The translations under genes were made by a program, and so were the position numbers. A stretch of 64,000 nt of DNA from Neolewinella aurantiaca (GTDB lineage Bacteria > Bacteroidota > Bacteroidia > Chitinophagales > Saprospiraceae), in contig NZ_VOXD01000003.1 of NCBI RefSeq assembly GCF_008014675.1, positions 220,530-284,529 of the forward strand. Direction: 5' to 3'. Under the pieces are notes generated by a model. It did no database searches and was not told the DNA's origin. It saw only the letters and a program-made list of their open reading frames with translations. Of this stretch, positions 45,090 to 53,686 are shown in pieces; the stretch's first letter is position 1, and every line of letters begins with the position of its first letter.

Positions 45090-46475
45090 TTAACCGGGCA
45101 ATCGAACTGCCTTGATCATGTGACCGTCTGGGCTTTCCTTATCGTACAGGATGATTGATTCCTGCTCGATCAGAATATTTACCAGCGAATAGGTTGTTCC
45201 GATAGCATAGCCCTTATTGGCCAGAAACTGGGTGACGAACCACTTCAGGCCTACGTAATCGGTATAGTTGAGGCTCAGTGCCTCTTCCAAGTGAGTTATT
45301 ATCTCTTCTTCTGTAATGACGATGTAGCCGGGAGCAGCGGTTTTATGGTAGGTTTTTACTTTATGCTCCAGCTTGATCTTACCCAGTACTTTAGGACCGG
45401 TCAGCTTCACGCGGTTGTCGTAGTCGGAATGAGCGATCTCGTCCTGGGTTTCACCACGCGGCAGATCGGTAGGGGCACGGCTGCCCGCCATCACTTCCTG
45501 AGCTTCTTGTTCCAGCGCTTCCTCTTCCTCCTCACGAACGATCTCGATGTTCGCTTTGTGGATAGCTTGCTTTTCCTTAAGGCTGAGTACAATTTCGTCG
45601 ATGTGCTTCTCGGCTTCTGTGATAATGCGTGTGAGTTCGGCGGAGAGGTCTTTGCCCTTTTTCAACTCACTGTGGAAGAAGGTGGCCTGGTGCGCCACCT
45701 TATTGCGGATTTTCGACATGTCTTTCCACAACTTCTCGAAGTTTTTATCGCGGAAGAACGTCTTGAAATACTTCGTGTAGTTGCCCTGAAGGTTGCCCTT
45801 CAGTTCGTTGAGGTCTTCAACGGTAGATACCTGATCGAGCATTTCCAGGACACGTTCGGGGTCGTTGAAACCAGTAGACTGTTTGTAGATCAGCAGGCCA
45901 AGATCGTCGAAGTCGGCAAATTCGATATCGGAGTTGATAAAATAACTGAACTGATTGGAGCGGTTGCGCTGGCGGTTTTTGACCTTGTCGATCATCTTCG
46001 GCGTAGCCGTAACGTCCCACCAGTTCATCCCTACTCGCTGAAAGAAAAATTTGATAAGGTAACGGCGCAGGAGGTTTTCTACTGAATTGATCTTAGGGTA
46101 AAGCTGATTGGCAATCTCTGCTGAAATGTCGTCCTTGAGGATACGTAAATGGGCGAATTTGAGACTTTCACGGAGATGCTTCAGGAGTCGTTGGCGGTAA
46201 GGTTCGAGGGTTTCAAAATACTTGCTTTCAATGCGCAGAACAAAAGCTGCTTCTACGAGGTCAGTGATAATTTTACTGGTATCAACAGGAATAACGGTAA
46301 GTTGCATACCATCTTCACCTTTAATAAAGGGTAGTCCGTTTTTATCCTGAGTAATAATTGGCGATTTGCCATTCCATACTTCTTTAGAATAACTGAGGGC
46401 ATGGATGAAAGATTTTTGGGAATTGATGTCCGCTGGGTCGATGCACAGCAGCTCGAACGTGAAATTTCCTGACAT
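45090..46475 (-). CDS. HEPN-domain protein (Swt1-like), putative ribonuclease
   Basis: The 461-residue cytoplasmic protein has no signal peptide. Residues about 115-265 look like a Swt1-type HEPN domain: a helix YPKINSVENLLRRYLIKFF, and near the end the HEPN catalytic-type motif RNKVAH (257-262, R-N-x-x-x-H). The N-terminal 110 residues are of unknown type. A charged coiled coil (about 280-325, with EEEEEALEQEAQEV) links to a C-terminal part with a helix-rich segment (EEEIITHLEEALSLNYTDYVG). HEPN enzymes of this group cut RNA in conflict or RNA-processing systems. No nucleotidyltransferase or toxin partner is adjacent, so the role is open. Confidence 0.75.
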   Translation of the reverse strand: MSGNFTFELLCIDPADINSQKSFIHALSYSKEVWNGKSPIITQDKNGLPFIKGEDGMQLTVIPVDTSKIITDLVEAAFVLRIESKYFETLEPYRQRLLKHLRESLKFAHLRILKDDISAEIANQLYPKINSVENLLRRYLIKFFFQRVGMNWWDVTATPKMIDKVKNRQRNRSNQFSYFINSDIEFADFDDLGLLIYKQSTGFNDPERVLEMLDQVSTVEDLNELKGNLQGNYTKYFKTFFRDKNFEKLWKDMSKIRNKVAHQATFFHSELKKGKDLSAELTRIITEAEKHIDEIVLSLKEKQAIHKANIEIVREEEEEALEQEAQEVMAGSRAPTDLPRGETQDEIAHSDYDNRVKLTGPKVLGKIKLEHKVKTYHKTAAPGYIVITEEEIITHLEEALSLNYTDYVGLKWFVTQFLANKGYAIGTTYSLVNILIEQESIILYDKESPDGHMIKAVRLPG

Positions 46476-46702
46476 AATGTTATTATATTGGCCATTGGTA
46501 ATGGATGGTTGTAACGGCCAAGATAGTCATTTTAGTGAGGTTCACGGGCTATTAGGCTAAGGGATCTATCCGCAGAGGAGCCTCTTTGTCTGCCGCACGG
46601 GCCTCACCTGAAGTTGACGGATGATCGGCGGTAAATAGAATGCCCGCCTGGAGGGGATCAACCCCTGCGGCCTCTTTGAATACGATCTGCGCCGGCCGGT
46701 AC
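46476..46702. other. 227-bp gap with inverted repeats
   Basis: GTGAGG (46535-46540) and CCTCAC (46602-46607) flank a small AGAGG/CCTCT hairpin. A further AGGGG/CCCCT hairpin occurs near 46653-46669. None has a T-run. No gene is present. Confidence 0.4.
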
Positions 46703-48457
46703 TTACCGGCTCAGGAGATAACGGACAGCCGAAGGCTGTAAGCGCTTACCCTGATAGTATACCACTACCATTGCTTCCTTGATTCCGGCCTCTCTTGCTT
46801 TCTGCCGTGCAGTACCTGCCTCCTGTGCCGTGGCAAGATCCCGTATTTGGTATTTATTCCACTTACCCTCTTTTACTTTTCGGATGGGGTAAGGGACGCG
46901 CTTCCACTGCGGGGTGGTGAGGTCCAGATTTCTTTCGGTGGCAATCAGTTGCACGGCATAAATCAGTTCGTGGTCAGCCACTTTAGCCAGGTCTATCCCG
47001 TTTTTAGGTGCCGGTGAAGTTTTGATCTCCGCCCGGTTGAACTGATAAGGTGTCGAGTCTGCCTTTGGCTGAGACGCTACCGACGCCGGAATCCGGCGCG
47101 CCTGTTCGTACACGCCTGGCTGGGTGCGCAGGCTGTTGGTGACTTCACGGGCCAGGAGATCGGTCATCTGCTGGTCTCTGTTGAAAGTTACAGGCTGCTG
47201 GTATGTAGTTGCTGTCGCCGCCGAGACGGGGGTGCCGTAGCTTTCCGGGGCCCGCTGGTTGACCGGTTGACTGACTGGCACGGGAGGGTTTATATTTTCA
47301 ACGGGTTCCGGTGAACGGTAGGTGAGGGGGGTAGGAGAAACACCCCTGGCAGTCCACTGCCTGCGGCGGCTGGTGGTAGGAGGGGGCGAAGTCGGGACTT
47401 CGCGATCGAGTACATCTGCGGGGCGGGACGCCGGTGAAGAGGCTACCGGTGGCAAGACTGCCGGGGTCGCTGCAAGGGTGGGAGGCGCCAGTACCGGGCT
47501 GTCCGGTTCGCCGCTCATCGCTTTGTAGTAGCTGGCAAAAGCTTTAAGAATGGCATTGGCCAACTGTTGCTGGCCGGTTCCGCTGAGGAGGTAAGCTTCT
47601 TCGTCGGGGTTACTCATAAATCCGGTTTCGACCAGTACGGCAGGCATGGTGGTTTCTTTCAGGACTACGAATCCGGCTTGTTTTACCCCCCGGCTTTTGC
47701 GCCCGGCATTTTTGAATTCGGATTCGACCAGGTCCGCAAAATGGATGCTGCGCTCCAGAAAGGCGTGCTGGAAGGTACTCATCATGATGTGGCCCTCGTC
47801 GCTGTTGGGGTCGTAGCCATAGTTTTTCTGGACATTGTCTTCGAGCAGGATCGATGCGTTCTCGCGCTTCGCGACGGCGAGGTTGTGCTTGGCTACGTGC
47901 TGGCCCATCACAAAAGTCTCGGTGCCGTAGGTGGCCGAACTTCCGGGCATGATGTTGGCGTGGATGCTGATGAAAAGGTCTGCTCCCGCTTCGTTGGCGA
48001 TCCGGGCGCGTTCGTAGAGTGGGATGAATGTATCGTCTGAGCGGGTCATGATCACCTCTACGCGGGGGAAATTCGTACGGATACCGATGGCCAGGAGCTG
48101 ACTGATGGAAAGCGCGATCGCTTTTTCGTAGCTGTTGCCCCCCATTCCTCCGGGATCCTTGCCTCCGTGACCTGCATCCAGAATTACGACGAAGGTGTCT
48201 GCGGACCGGGAGCTGCTTGAAGGTAATGACTCAGAAGGGGCAGGGCAGGAAGGATTTGTTCCCGCAATGTGGCCGGCAACACAGTTTACCGCCAATTGCC
48301 GGATGCCAAATGCTTCTTCCGTTGTACTTTTGCCCGCCGCATCCCTTAAGGATAAGTTAAAGGTGTCGCTCCCAGACGACGTAGCAGCGCGGGCTGTCGT
48401 CATTGGGGTACAAAAAAACAGTAGCAGCAATAGTGCGTAGTAAGCTCTTGGTATCAT
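46703..48457 (-). CDS. N-acetylmuramoyl-L-alanine amidase with SPOR-like C-terminus
   Basis: The 584-residue protein has a signal peptide (PMTTARAA), then an Amidase_3 domain (about 88-310) with the zinc-binding features VILDAGHGGKDPG (His), the Glu of NSYEKAIALS, FISIHAN (second His) and the catalytic Glu in AVLVETGFMSN. A long Pro/Thr/Ser-rich linker (about 320-480) precedes a C-terminal SPOR-like domain (YAVQLIATERNLDL). It cuts the amide bond between glycan and peptide during cell separation. It is divergent from lptD. Confidence 0.93.
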   Translation of the reverse strand: MIPRAYYALLLLLFFCTPMTTARAATSSGSDTFNLSLRDAAGKSTTEEAFGIRQLAVNCVAGHIAGTNPSCPAPSESLPSSSSRSADTFVVILDAGHGGKDPGGMGGNSYEKAIALSISQLLAIGIRTNFPRVEVIMTRSDDTFIPLYERARIANEAGADLFISIHANIMPGSSATYGTETFVMGQHVAKHNLAVAKRENASILLEDNVQKNYGYDPNSDEGHIMMSTFQHAFLERSIHFADLVESEFKNAGRKSRGVKQAGFVVLKETTMPAVLVETGFMSNPDEEAYLLSGTGQQQLANAILKAFASYYKAMSGEPDSPVLAPPTLAATPAVLPPVASSPASRPADVLDREVPTSPPPTTSRRRQWTARGVSPTPLTYRSPEPVENINPPVPVSQPVNQRAPESYGTPVSAATATTYQQPVTFNRDQQMTDLLAREVTNSLRTQPGVYEQARRIPASVASQPKADSTPYQFNRAEIKTSPAPKNGIDLAKVADHELIYAVQLIATERNLDLTTPQWKRVPYPIRKVKEGKWNKYQIRDLATAQEAGTARQKAREAGIKEAMVVVYYQGKRLQPSAVRYLLSR

Positions 48458-48504
48458 TGGTGTCAGTTCAGTCCTCGGTCAACTCCGGGAATCAGAGGGG
48501 TACG

Positions 48505-48512
48505 CAAATATA
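48505..48512 (-). promoter_or_regulatory. -7 box for the amidase gene
   Basis: TATATTTG on the minus strand, 48 bp upstream of the amidase ATG, in the short divergent spacer shared with lptD. Confidence 0.6.
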
Positions 48513-48546
48513 TGATATTTTTAATTGCCTTAGCCGGAGCACTTTA

Positions 48547-51432
48547 ATGGTGTTGGGGCTCTTTTTGGCGGGGGCGCAGGTGCAGGGTATGGGGTTTGAA
48601 ACCACAGGAATCTGTCCTGAATTCAGCAGTACGATAACAACCGCCGGCGCTCCAACGAGCTTTCAGCAACCTTTGCCTGCACCTGCGACCGCGCCAGATA
48701 CTGTTCCGCCGGTTACCCCGCTGCTTCCCCCTGAAGTACTTCAGGTAACGGGCGATTCTATAATCGCTCCGGACTCTTTATCACCTGCACCCAAATTTTC
48801 CGGCTCTACCGCTCAGTACCTGATGTCGCCCGACTCACTGACCGCCCCGGTGGACTACGCCGCCAACGACAGTATGTGGGTGGATTTCGACACGGAGGAG
48901 ATTCACCTGTACGGAAATGCCTCGGTGAACTACCAGACCATCAGCCTGAACGCCAACCATATCGTGCTCAACTACGGCACGAATATTGTCGACGCCGGGC
49001 CGCTACCCGACAGCCTTGGTCGCCCTGCGGGATTTCCAGAGTTTTCCGACGGCGGGCAGAGTTTCGACGCCAAAAGCATGCGCTACAACTTCAAAACGCG
49101 TAAGGGTATCGTTTACGGAACCACCACCACCCAGGACGATATTTACGTACGAGGAGACAAGTCGAAGTTTGTATCCGGCGCAATCACCGTAAACGACACG
49201 ACCAAGGCTGATGTAATTTATACCGAAGGTGCCATTTTTACGACTTGTTCTGCGGAGCACCCTCACTTCGGTATCCGGACCCGGAAGGCCAAGATAGTCC
49301 CCAACCGCCTGGCGGTCATCGGGCCCAGTAATTTGGAGATAATGGGTGTCCCAACGCCGCTGTGGTTGCCCTTTGGTTTCTTCCCCCTCAAATCAGGACG
49401 GAGTACCGGCTTGCTTTTTCCTTCGGATTATCAGTACTCCGAAGACCTGGGCGGTTACGGCCTGCAGGGGGTGGGGTGGTTCTTCCCGCTGGGCGAGCAC
49501 GTTAACCTTGAACTGACCGCAGACTACTACCTGAAGGGTACTTTCAGCCTGCAGACCAATGTACGCTATGTGCGCCGCTATAAGTATTCCGGTAGTTTCA
49601 ACATGAGCTATAAGAACCTCCGCCGGGAGTCGAACCTGGAAGTGACCCGCGAGAAGGGTATTACCCTGAACTGGAGTCACCGTCAGGATCAGCGCGCGCA
49701 CCCCACCTTTACCTTTGGCGGAAACATCAACTTCCAGACCAACCTGGTGGATCAGCGCTTCCAGAATGATTACCAGACGGCGAGCCAGAATACGATCCGG
49801 TCGAGTATGAACATCAATAAGACGTTCCCGAAGCTCAAGTCTACGCTTACCGCCGGCCTGAACCACAGCCAGAACAACCAGAGCCGGATCATTACGGTCA
49901 ACTTCCCCGACGCAGCCTTTACAACGCAAACGATTTACCCGTTACGGAACCTGCCGGGTAAAACAACGGCCTGGTATAAAAAGCTAAGCCTGCGCTATAA
50001 AAGTGCGCTGCGTTCCGAATTCGAAGCTCCGGATTCTTCCTTCTTCCAACAACCTACTTTGGAGAACGGCGAATACGGCTTCCGGCACGAAGCATCCAGC
50101 GGACTGAGTTTTAACGTGCTCAAGTACTTTAATATCAGCCCCAACGTCGGCGTATCCGAAGTCTACTACGGTAAAACAAGGGAGTACTTTCTGGACGGAG
50201 ATATTACCCTGGATACCATCGTGGACCCGCTTACCGGAGAAGTTCTCATAGATACCACCAGTCTGGGAAGTATTACCTCCGAGCTATCGCCCGGCCTGGC
50301 CAGTTACCGGACGTTTACAGCCGGTGTAACCCTGGGGACTCAGGTGTTCGGTAAGGTCAAATTCAAAGGGAAGGGCCTTTTCGGTTTGCAGGGGCTCAGG
50401 CACGTGATGAAGCCAAGCATAACCTTTGGTTATGCGCCGGATTATACCACGGGCTCAGATTATATTTCCGATACCCCCTATTTCATTGAAGAAGGAAGCA
50501 TCGATCGGCTCAGCAATGATCCGGAAAACCTTCTCTCCCCGTTTGCTGATCAGATTTTTGGTCAGCCCACAGAGTCGGAACAACGATTGGGCATCAACTA
50601 CAGTATATCCAATCTTTTCCAGGCGAAGGTCTGGAACAAAAAGGACAGCATCTCCGAGAACGTTGACCTGCTGCAGAATATCTCCGTCAGCGGTAGCTAT
50701 GATTTTACCAAAGAAACCCTGAAGTGGAGTGAGATTTCGGTAGGTGGTTCTACCCGCTTCTTCAAGGGCGTTACCAGCCTCAACGTCCGGGGAACCTTTG
50801 ATCCTTACATTACACAGTACAACGAAGAGACGGGGCAGTTTAGCCGCGCCAATACCTTCAATGCTTCCGAAGGCCGCTTCCCTGTTTCACTGACACGGCT
50901 GACGAGTACCGTCTCCACCAATATCACGGTCGCTAAGATCCGGGAGCTCTTTCAGGGGGCGGAAGAAGAATTCGTGACGGACGTGCAGGAGGAACGCCGT
51001 AAGCGGAGAGAAGAAGAGAAAACACTCTTTGAAGAAACAGACCTGTTGAGCCTTTTCGAGAAATTCAGCATCCGTCATACTTTCAACTTCAACTTTGAAC
51101 GGGAGTTTGACGAGGAAGTTCCCGACGTAGATGACCGGGGTAAGGTTCGTTTCAATCAGGTAGCCAACTCCATCGAACTGCGCGGTGCACTGCAGCTTAC
51201 CAACAACTGGAGCGTCAACATCGGCCAGATCGGATACTCCTTCACCGACAAGAGCATTACGTACCCTTACCTCAGTTTTGTCCGCGATCTCCACTGTTGG
51301 GAGATGCGCTTCAGCTGGGCTCCGCAACGGAACACCTACCAGTTTTCCATCGCCGTTAAGCCGGGTACGCTCGATTTCATAAATATTCCATCCAACCAGA
51401 ACCGGTATGATGGGGGCCGCTTGCAGCTGTAA
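48547..51432 (+). CDS. lptD: LPS-assembly protein LptD homologue (Bacteroidota type)
   Basis: The ATG at 48547 gives 961 residues; the frame continues upstream, but across the divergent amidase promoter. After a short hydrophobic start (MVLGLFLAGAQVQG) and a Pro/Ser/Thr-rich linker comes an OstA-type beta-jellyroll (about 90-270: DTEEIHLYGNASVNYQTISLNANHIVLNY, then SAEHPHFGIRTRKAKI). A large barrel follows, with MGVPTPLWLPFGFFPL being the family's conserved plug-barrel region. It inserts LPS in the outer leaflet. Its 5' end contains a complete inverted pair of 18-bp repeats, so part of the signal and linker is encoded by repeat DNA. Confidence 0.92.
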   Translation: MVLGLFLAGAQVQGMGFETTGICPEFSSTITTAGAPTSFQQPLPAPATAPDTVPPVTPLLPPEVLQVTGDSIIAPDSLSPAPKFSGSTAQYLMSPDSLTAPVDYAANDSMWVDFDTEEIHLYGNASVNYQTISLNANHIVLNYGTNIVDAGPLPDSLGRPAGFPEFSDGGQSFDAKSMRYNFKTRKGIVYGTTTTQDDIYVRGDKSKFVSGAITVNDTTKADVIYTEGAIFTTCSAEHPHFGIRTRKAKIVPNRLAVIGPSNLEIMGVPTPLWLPFGFFPLKSGRSTGLLFPSDYQYSEDLGGYGLQGVGWFFPLGEHVNLELTADYYLKGTFSLQTNVRYVRRYKYSGSFNMSYKNLRRESNLEVTREKGITLNWSHRQDQRAHPTFTFGGNINFQTNLVDQRFQNDYQTASQNTIRSSMNINKTFPKLKSTLTAGLNHSQNNQSRIITVNFPDAAFTTQTIYPLRNLPGKTTAWYKKLSLRYKSALRSEFEAPDSSFFQQPTLENGEYGFRHEASSGLSFNVLKYFNISPNVGVSEVYYGKTREYFLDGDITLDTIVDPLTGEVLIDTTSLGSITSELSPGLASYRTFTAGVTLGTQVFGKVKFKGKGLFGLQGLRHVMKPSITFGYAPDYTTGSDYISDTPYFIEEGSIDRLSNDPENLLSPFADQIFGQPTESEQRLGINYSISNLFQAKVWNKKDSISENVDLLQNISVSGSYDFTKETLKWSEISVGGSTRFFKGVTSLNVRGTFDPYITQYNEETGQFSRANTFNASEGRFPVSLTRLTSTVSTNITVAKIRELFQGAEEEFVTDVQEERRKRREEEKTLFEETDLLSLFEKFSIRHTFNFNFEREFDEEVPDVDDRGKVRFNQVANSIELRGALQLTNNWSVNIGQIGYSFTDKSITYPYLSFVRDLHCWEMRFSWAPQRNTYQFSIAVKPGTLDFINIPSNQNRYDGGRLQL
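48567..48695. repeat. inverted 18-bp repeat pair embedded in the lptD coding sequence
   Basis: GGCGGGGGCGCAGGTGCA (48567-48584, 16 of 18) and TGCACCTGCGACCGCGCC (48678-48695, 17 of 18, opposite orientation) bound 129 bp, the same size as the intergenic elements. The left arm encodes L-A-G-A-Q-V-Q in the signal region, the right arm P-A-P-A-T-A-P in the linker. The intervening 93 bp keep the frame open. Confidence 0.88.
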
Positions 51433-51564
51433 CCTGGTCGATGCAGCCTCCGGCTGCGAGCGGCTGGTGAACCCTCAGGGTTCGCCGGGCACTGGGCTTC
51501 CGGACCTTACTACACACCCGGAGGGTGCTCGGACCACTCGCACACGGAGTGTGCATCGACCGGG
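51433..51564. repeat. 132-bp multi-hairpin palindrome filling the lptD/YkgJ convergent gap
   Basis: The outer arm GGTCGATGCA (51436-51445) pairs perfectly with 51552-51561, extended by CC/GG. Inside are four small hairpins with three-base loops: GCAGCC-TCC-GGCTGC (51443-51457), GAACCC-TCA-GGGTTC (51469-51483), CACCC-GGA-GGGTG (51515-51527) and GCACAC-GGA-GTGTGC (51540-51554). The two halves are related as inverted copies whose hairpin stems differ by paired changes. The element starts at the base after the lptD stop and ends at the base before the stop of the opposite gene. Unrelated to the 18-bp family. Confidence 0.88.
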
Positions 51565-52038
51565 CTAACGCAACCGCCGCAGTATTTCCCCTACGGCAGG
51601 GCACACCAGGGTATTTCGTAGCGTGAGCGGCAGAATCTGTAACATGTTTTTCCGGTCTGTATGCGGGTATTCCCGGCAGGCGCGCGGTCTTGCTTCGTAC
51701 ACGGAGCAGTAGTTGTCCGGCCCCAAAAAAGGGCAGGGCGCAACGTTGAGGACATAATCGCCTTCGTTGTCCATGTGCAGGTGTTGATCGATGAGCTGGC
51801 CGGGTTTAATGCCCAGGTGCCTGGAAAGCCGGTCAATGTCGATGTCACGAAAAATAGGGCTGGTTGTTTTGCAACAGTTGGCGCAGTCGAGACAGTCGAT
51901 TTCCTGAAATACCTCTTCGTGGAGATTGTGGAAGCGCTCGTCCAGGTCTTTGGGTGGACGAGCCTTCAGTTTGCTGAAGATTTTTTTGTTGGCCTTACGC
52001 TCGTGGCGGGCCTGCTCTATCGCTTTTTCTACGTCCAT
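51565..52038 (-). CDS. YkgJ family cysteine cluster protein
   Basis: The 157-residue protein has the clustered-Cys signature CLDCANCCKTTSPIF near residue 49 and later CPFLGPDNYCSVYEARPRACREYPH, which fit the YkgJ/UPF0153-type zinc or iron chelate family. Cytoplasmic, function unknown. It lies 15 bp after the TlpA-like gene on the same strand, suggesting co-transcription, and its stop codon abuts the palindrome at 51433-51564. Confidence 0.88.
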   Translation of the reverse strand: MDVEKAIEQARHERKANKKIFSKLKARPPKDLDERFHNLHEEVFQEIDCLDCANCCKTTSPIFRDIDIDRLSRHLGIKPGQLIDQHLHMDNEGDYVLNVAPCPFLGPDNYCSVYEARPRACREYPHTDRKNMLQILPLTLRNTLVCPAVGEILRRLR

Positions 52039-52053
52039 AACGGCTGAGGAGCT

Positions 52054-53406
52054 TTACTCTGCATTGTCTGACACGATGAGCTCCGCCACTGAAGCTTTGA
52101 AGCTCTGCTCAAATGCTTCGAATTTGCTGGTGGCTTTGCCGTTAAAACCGGTATAGATCCGCTTTACCTTATTGTTCCGGTCAACGAACAGGAGGGTGGG
52201 GTAGCTGATGATTTTGTTCAACATCGGCAGGGCGTTGAGGGCGGCTTCTTTGTCGCTGGGGCCGGCAAGCAAAACGGGCCAGGGCACTTGCATATTTTCT
52301 TCGTAACGGCGAACAGCAGCCCACGAACGTTCGTCGTCGGCGCCGTACTGCTCAAACGCCAGCGCGATTACTTCCAGGTCCCTGGTGTCGTTGTTGGCGA
52401 GATACTCTTTCAGGAAATCTGCCTCTTCGCGGCAGTTCGGGCACCAGGTTCCCATGATTTTGATGAGCTTGGGCTTGCCGTTGTACGCTGGATCGTTCAG
52501 AGATACAGTTGTACCATCCGCTTTAGGGAAACTGAAACTGAGAGGGATGTCTTCGTTCATCAGCGTGAGCTCATCGGGGCTTTTAAGGACAAAATCGGGA
52601 TCGCGCTTAGCCGTCCAGTTGGTCAGGTAATGCCGACCGGAACGGAAGGTGCCGCTAAGGGTTCCGTCTTCTTTGATGAGTGCTTCGAAGAGGAAGAGAT
52701 GGGCTCCGTCAAATACACTCAGGTAGGCTTTGTTTGCCTGTACGGTACCTTCCAGAAAGCGGTAATCGCCGGTTTCCGTGCGGAACGTCCCGCTGAGGTA
52801 ATTGCCGTTTTGTTTGAATTCCGCAATGCCGGGGTACGGGGTTTCGTCTTCCTTGCCGAACATGACCGCCCACGTGCCACTGATGTCAGCTGCCGGCTCC
52901 TTGCGTAATACCGTGAAGCGATGGTCCTGCCCGTGAAAAGCCTTGAAGGGAATCCGGTAGTTGTCGCGGTAATTCACGACGTAGACGCCCTCAATCACTT
53001 TTTCTTCGAAGTAAGCACTGATGTAAGCGTCGTAGACGGGGAACTCGATCCGGATGGTATCGCGGCCTTGCGCGCGGTCGCGCCCGGTTTGGATGTTCTG
53101 CGGCGGAATGGTGATTACCTCCTCTCCGTTGTGTACGTCGATGCGGAAGGTGGTATCGTTTACGTAAACCACATCCATATTGAAGGGCAGGGCACCGTTG
53201 GTTACCTCATCGAACTCGAGGTTGGTCTTTTCGGGGATCGGAGCCCCTTTGGGGTTCGGTACAATCGGGTTGTACTCCAACTCGAGTACGGCCCGGTAGG
53301 GGCCGGGTGGCAGGGTGGGGTAGCGGTCCTGCACGAAGGTGCAGGAAAAAAGGACCAAAGGCAAAAAAACGGTAGTGAGGAAACGGAAGATTGTTCTTGA
53401 GCACAT
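52054..53406 (-). CDS. TlpA-like thioredoxin-domain lipoprotein
   Basis: The ATG at 53406 gives 450 residues with a lipoprotein signal (LVLFSC); the frame is open 27 codons further but without a signal. The first about 300 residues are beta-rich, of the kind found in front of Bacteroidota TlpA-like proteins. The C-terminal thioredoxin fold (about 300-440) carries the redox pair in GTWCPNCREEADFL and the cis-proline in ISYPTLLFVD. It should act as a periplasmic thiol-disulfide reductase. It is probably an operon with the YkgJ-like gene, which has many cysteines. Confidence 0.9.
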   Translation of the reverse strand: MCSRTIFRFLTTVFLPLVLFSCTFVQDRYPTLPPGPYRAVLELEYNPIVPNPKGAPIPEKTNLEFDEVTNGALPFNMDVVYVNDTTFRIDVHNGEEVITIPPQNIQTGRDRAQGRDTIRIEFPVYDAYISAYFEEKVIEGVYVVNYRDNYRIPFKAFHGQDHRFTVLRKEPAADISGTWAVMFGKEDETPYPGIAEFKQNGNYLSGTFRTETGDYRFLEGTVQANKAYLSVFDGAHLFLFEALIKEDGTLSGTFRSGRHYLTNWTAKRDPDFVLKSPDELTLMNEDIPLSFSFPKADGTTVSLNDPAYNGKPKLIKIMGTWCPNCREEADFLKEYLANNDTRDLEVIALAFEQYGADDERSWAAVRRYEENMQVPWPVLLAGPSDKEAALNALPMLNKIISYPTLLFVDRNNKVKRIYTGFNGKATSKFEAFEQSFKASVAELIVSDNAE

Positions 53407-53535
53407 GTGCGTATATCTTTGAGAGTGTTTCTTACAGGAAGGGGTGAAAGTACCGTGATCTAACTTGTCGTTTAAGTCAGGGGGCAAAAGCGGCCGTCAA
53501 AAATCACCTGGGGTGGCTGAGGCAACTATAGTTCA

Positions 53536-53650
53536 GTATATATCAAATTGCAGGTTCGGATAATGGTTGAGATGTTGTGTCTCAAACAAAACACATTCGA
53601 CGCGTAGCGTCTCAACCAAGAATAGATTATTCCTTCAATTTGATGTACAC
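53536..53650. repeat. 115-bp palindromic element
   Basis: GTATATATCAAATTGCAGG (53536-53554) pairs with 53632-53650 at 16 of 19. Inside, TTGAGA/TCTCAA forms one hairpin (near 53566-53584) and GACGC-GTA-GCGTC another (near 53600-53612); GGTTGAGA and TCTCAACC also pair across them, so the halves are inverted copies. It lies between prfA and the TlpA-like gene (both minus). Unrelated to the 18-bp family. Confidence 0.75.
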
Positions 53651-53686
53651 GCGTTAGCCCGGGGGTAGTTGCCGAACAGGTGGGGG

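Noticed and set aside
51433..51564. tRNA or tmRNA-like gene because of its clover-like folding
   Set aside because: Stem lengths, three-base loops and lack of T-arm and anticodon consensus do not fit a tRNA; the halves are inverted copies instead.
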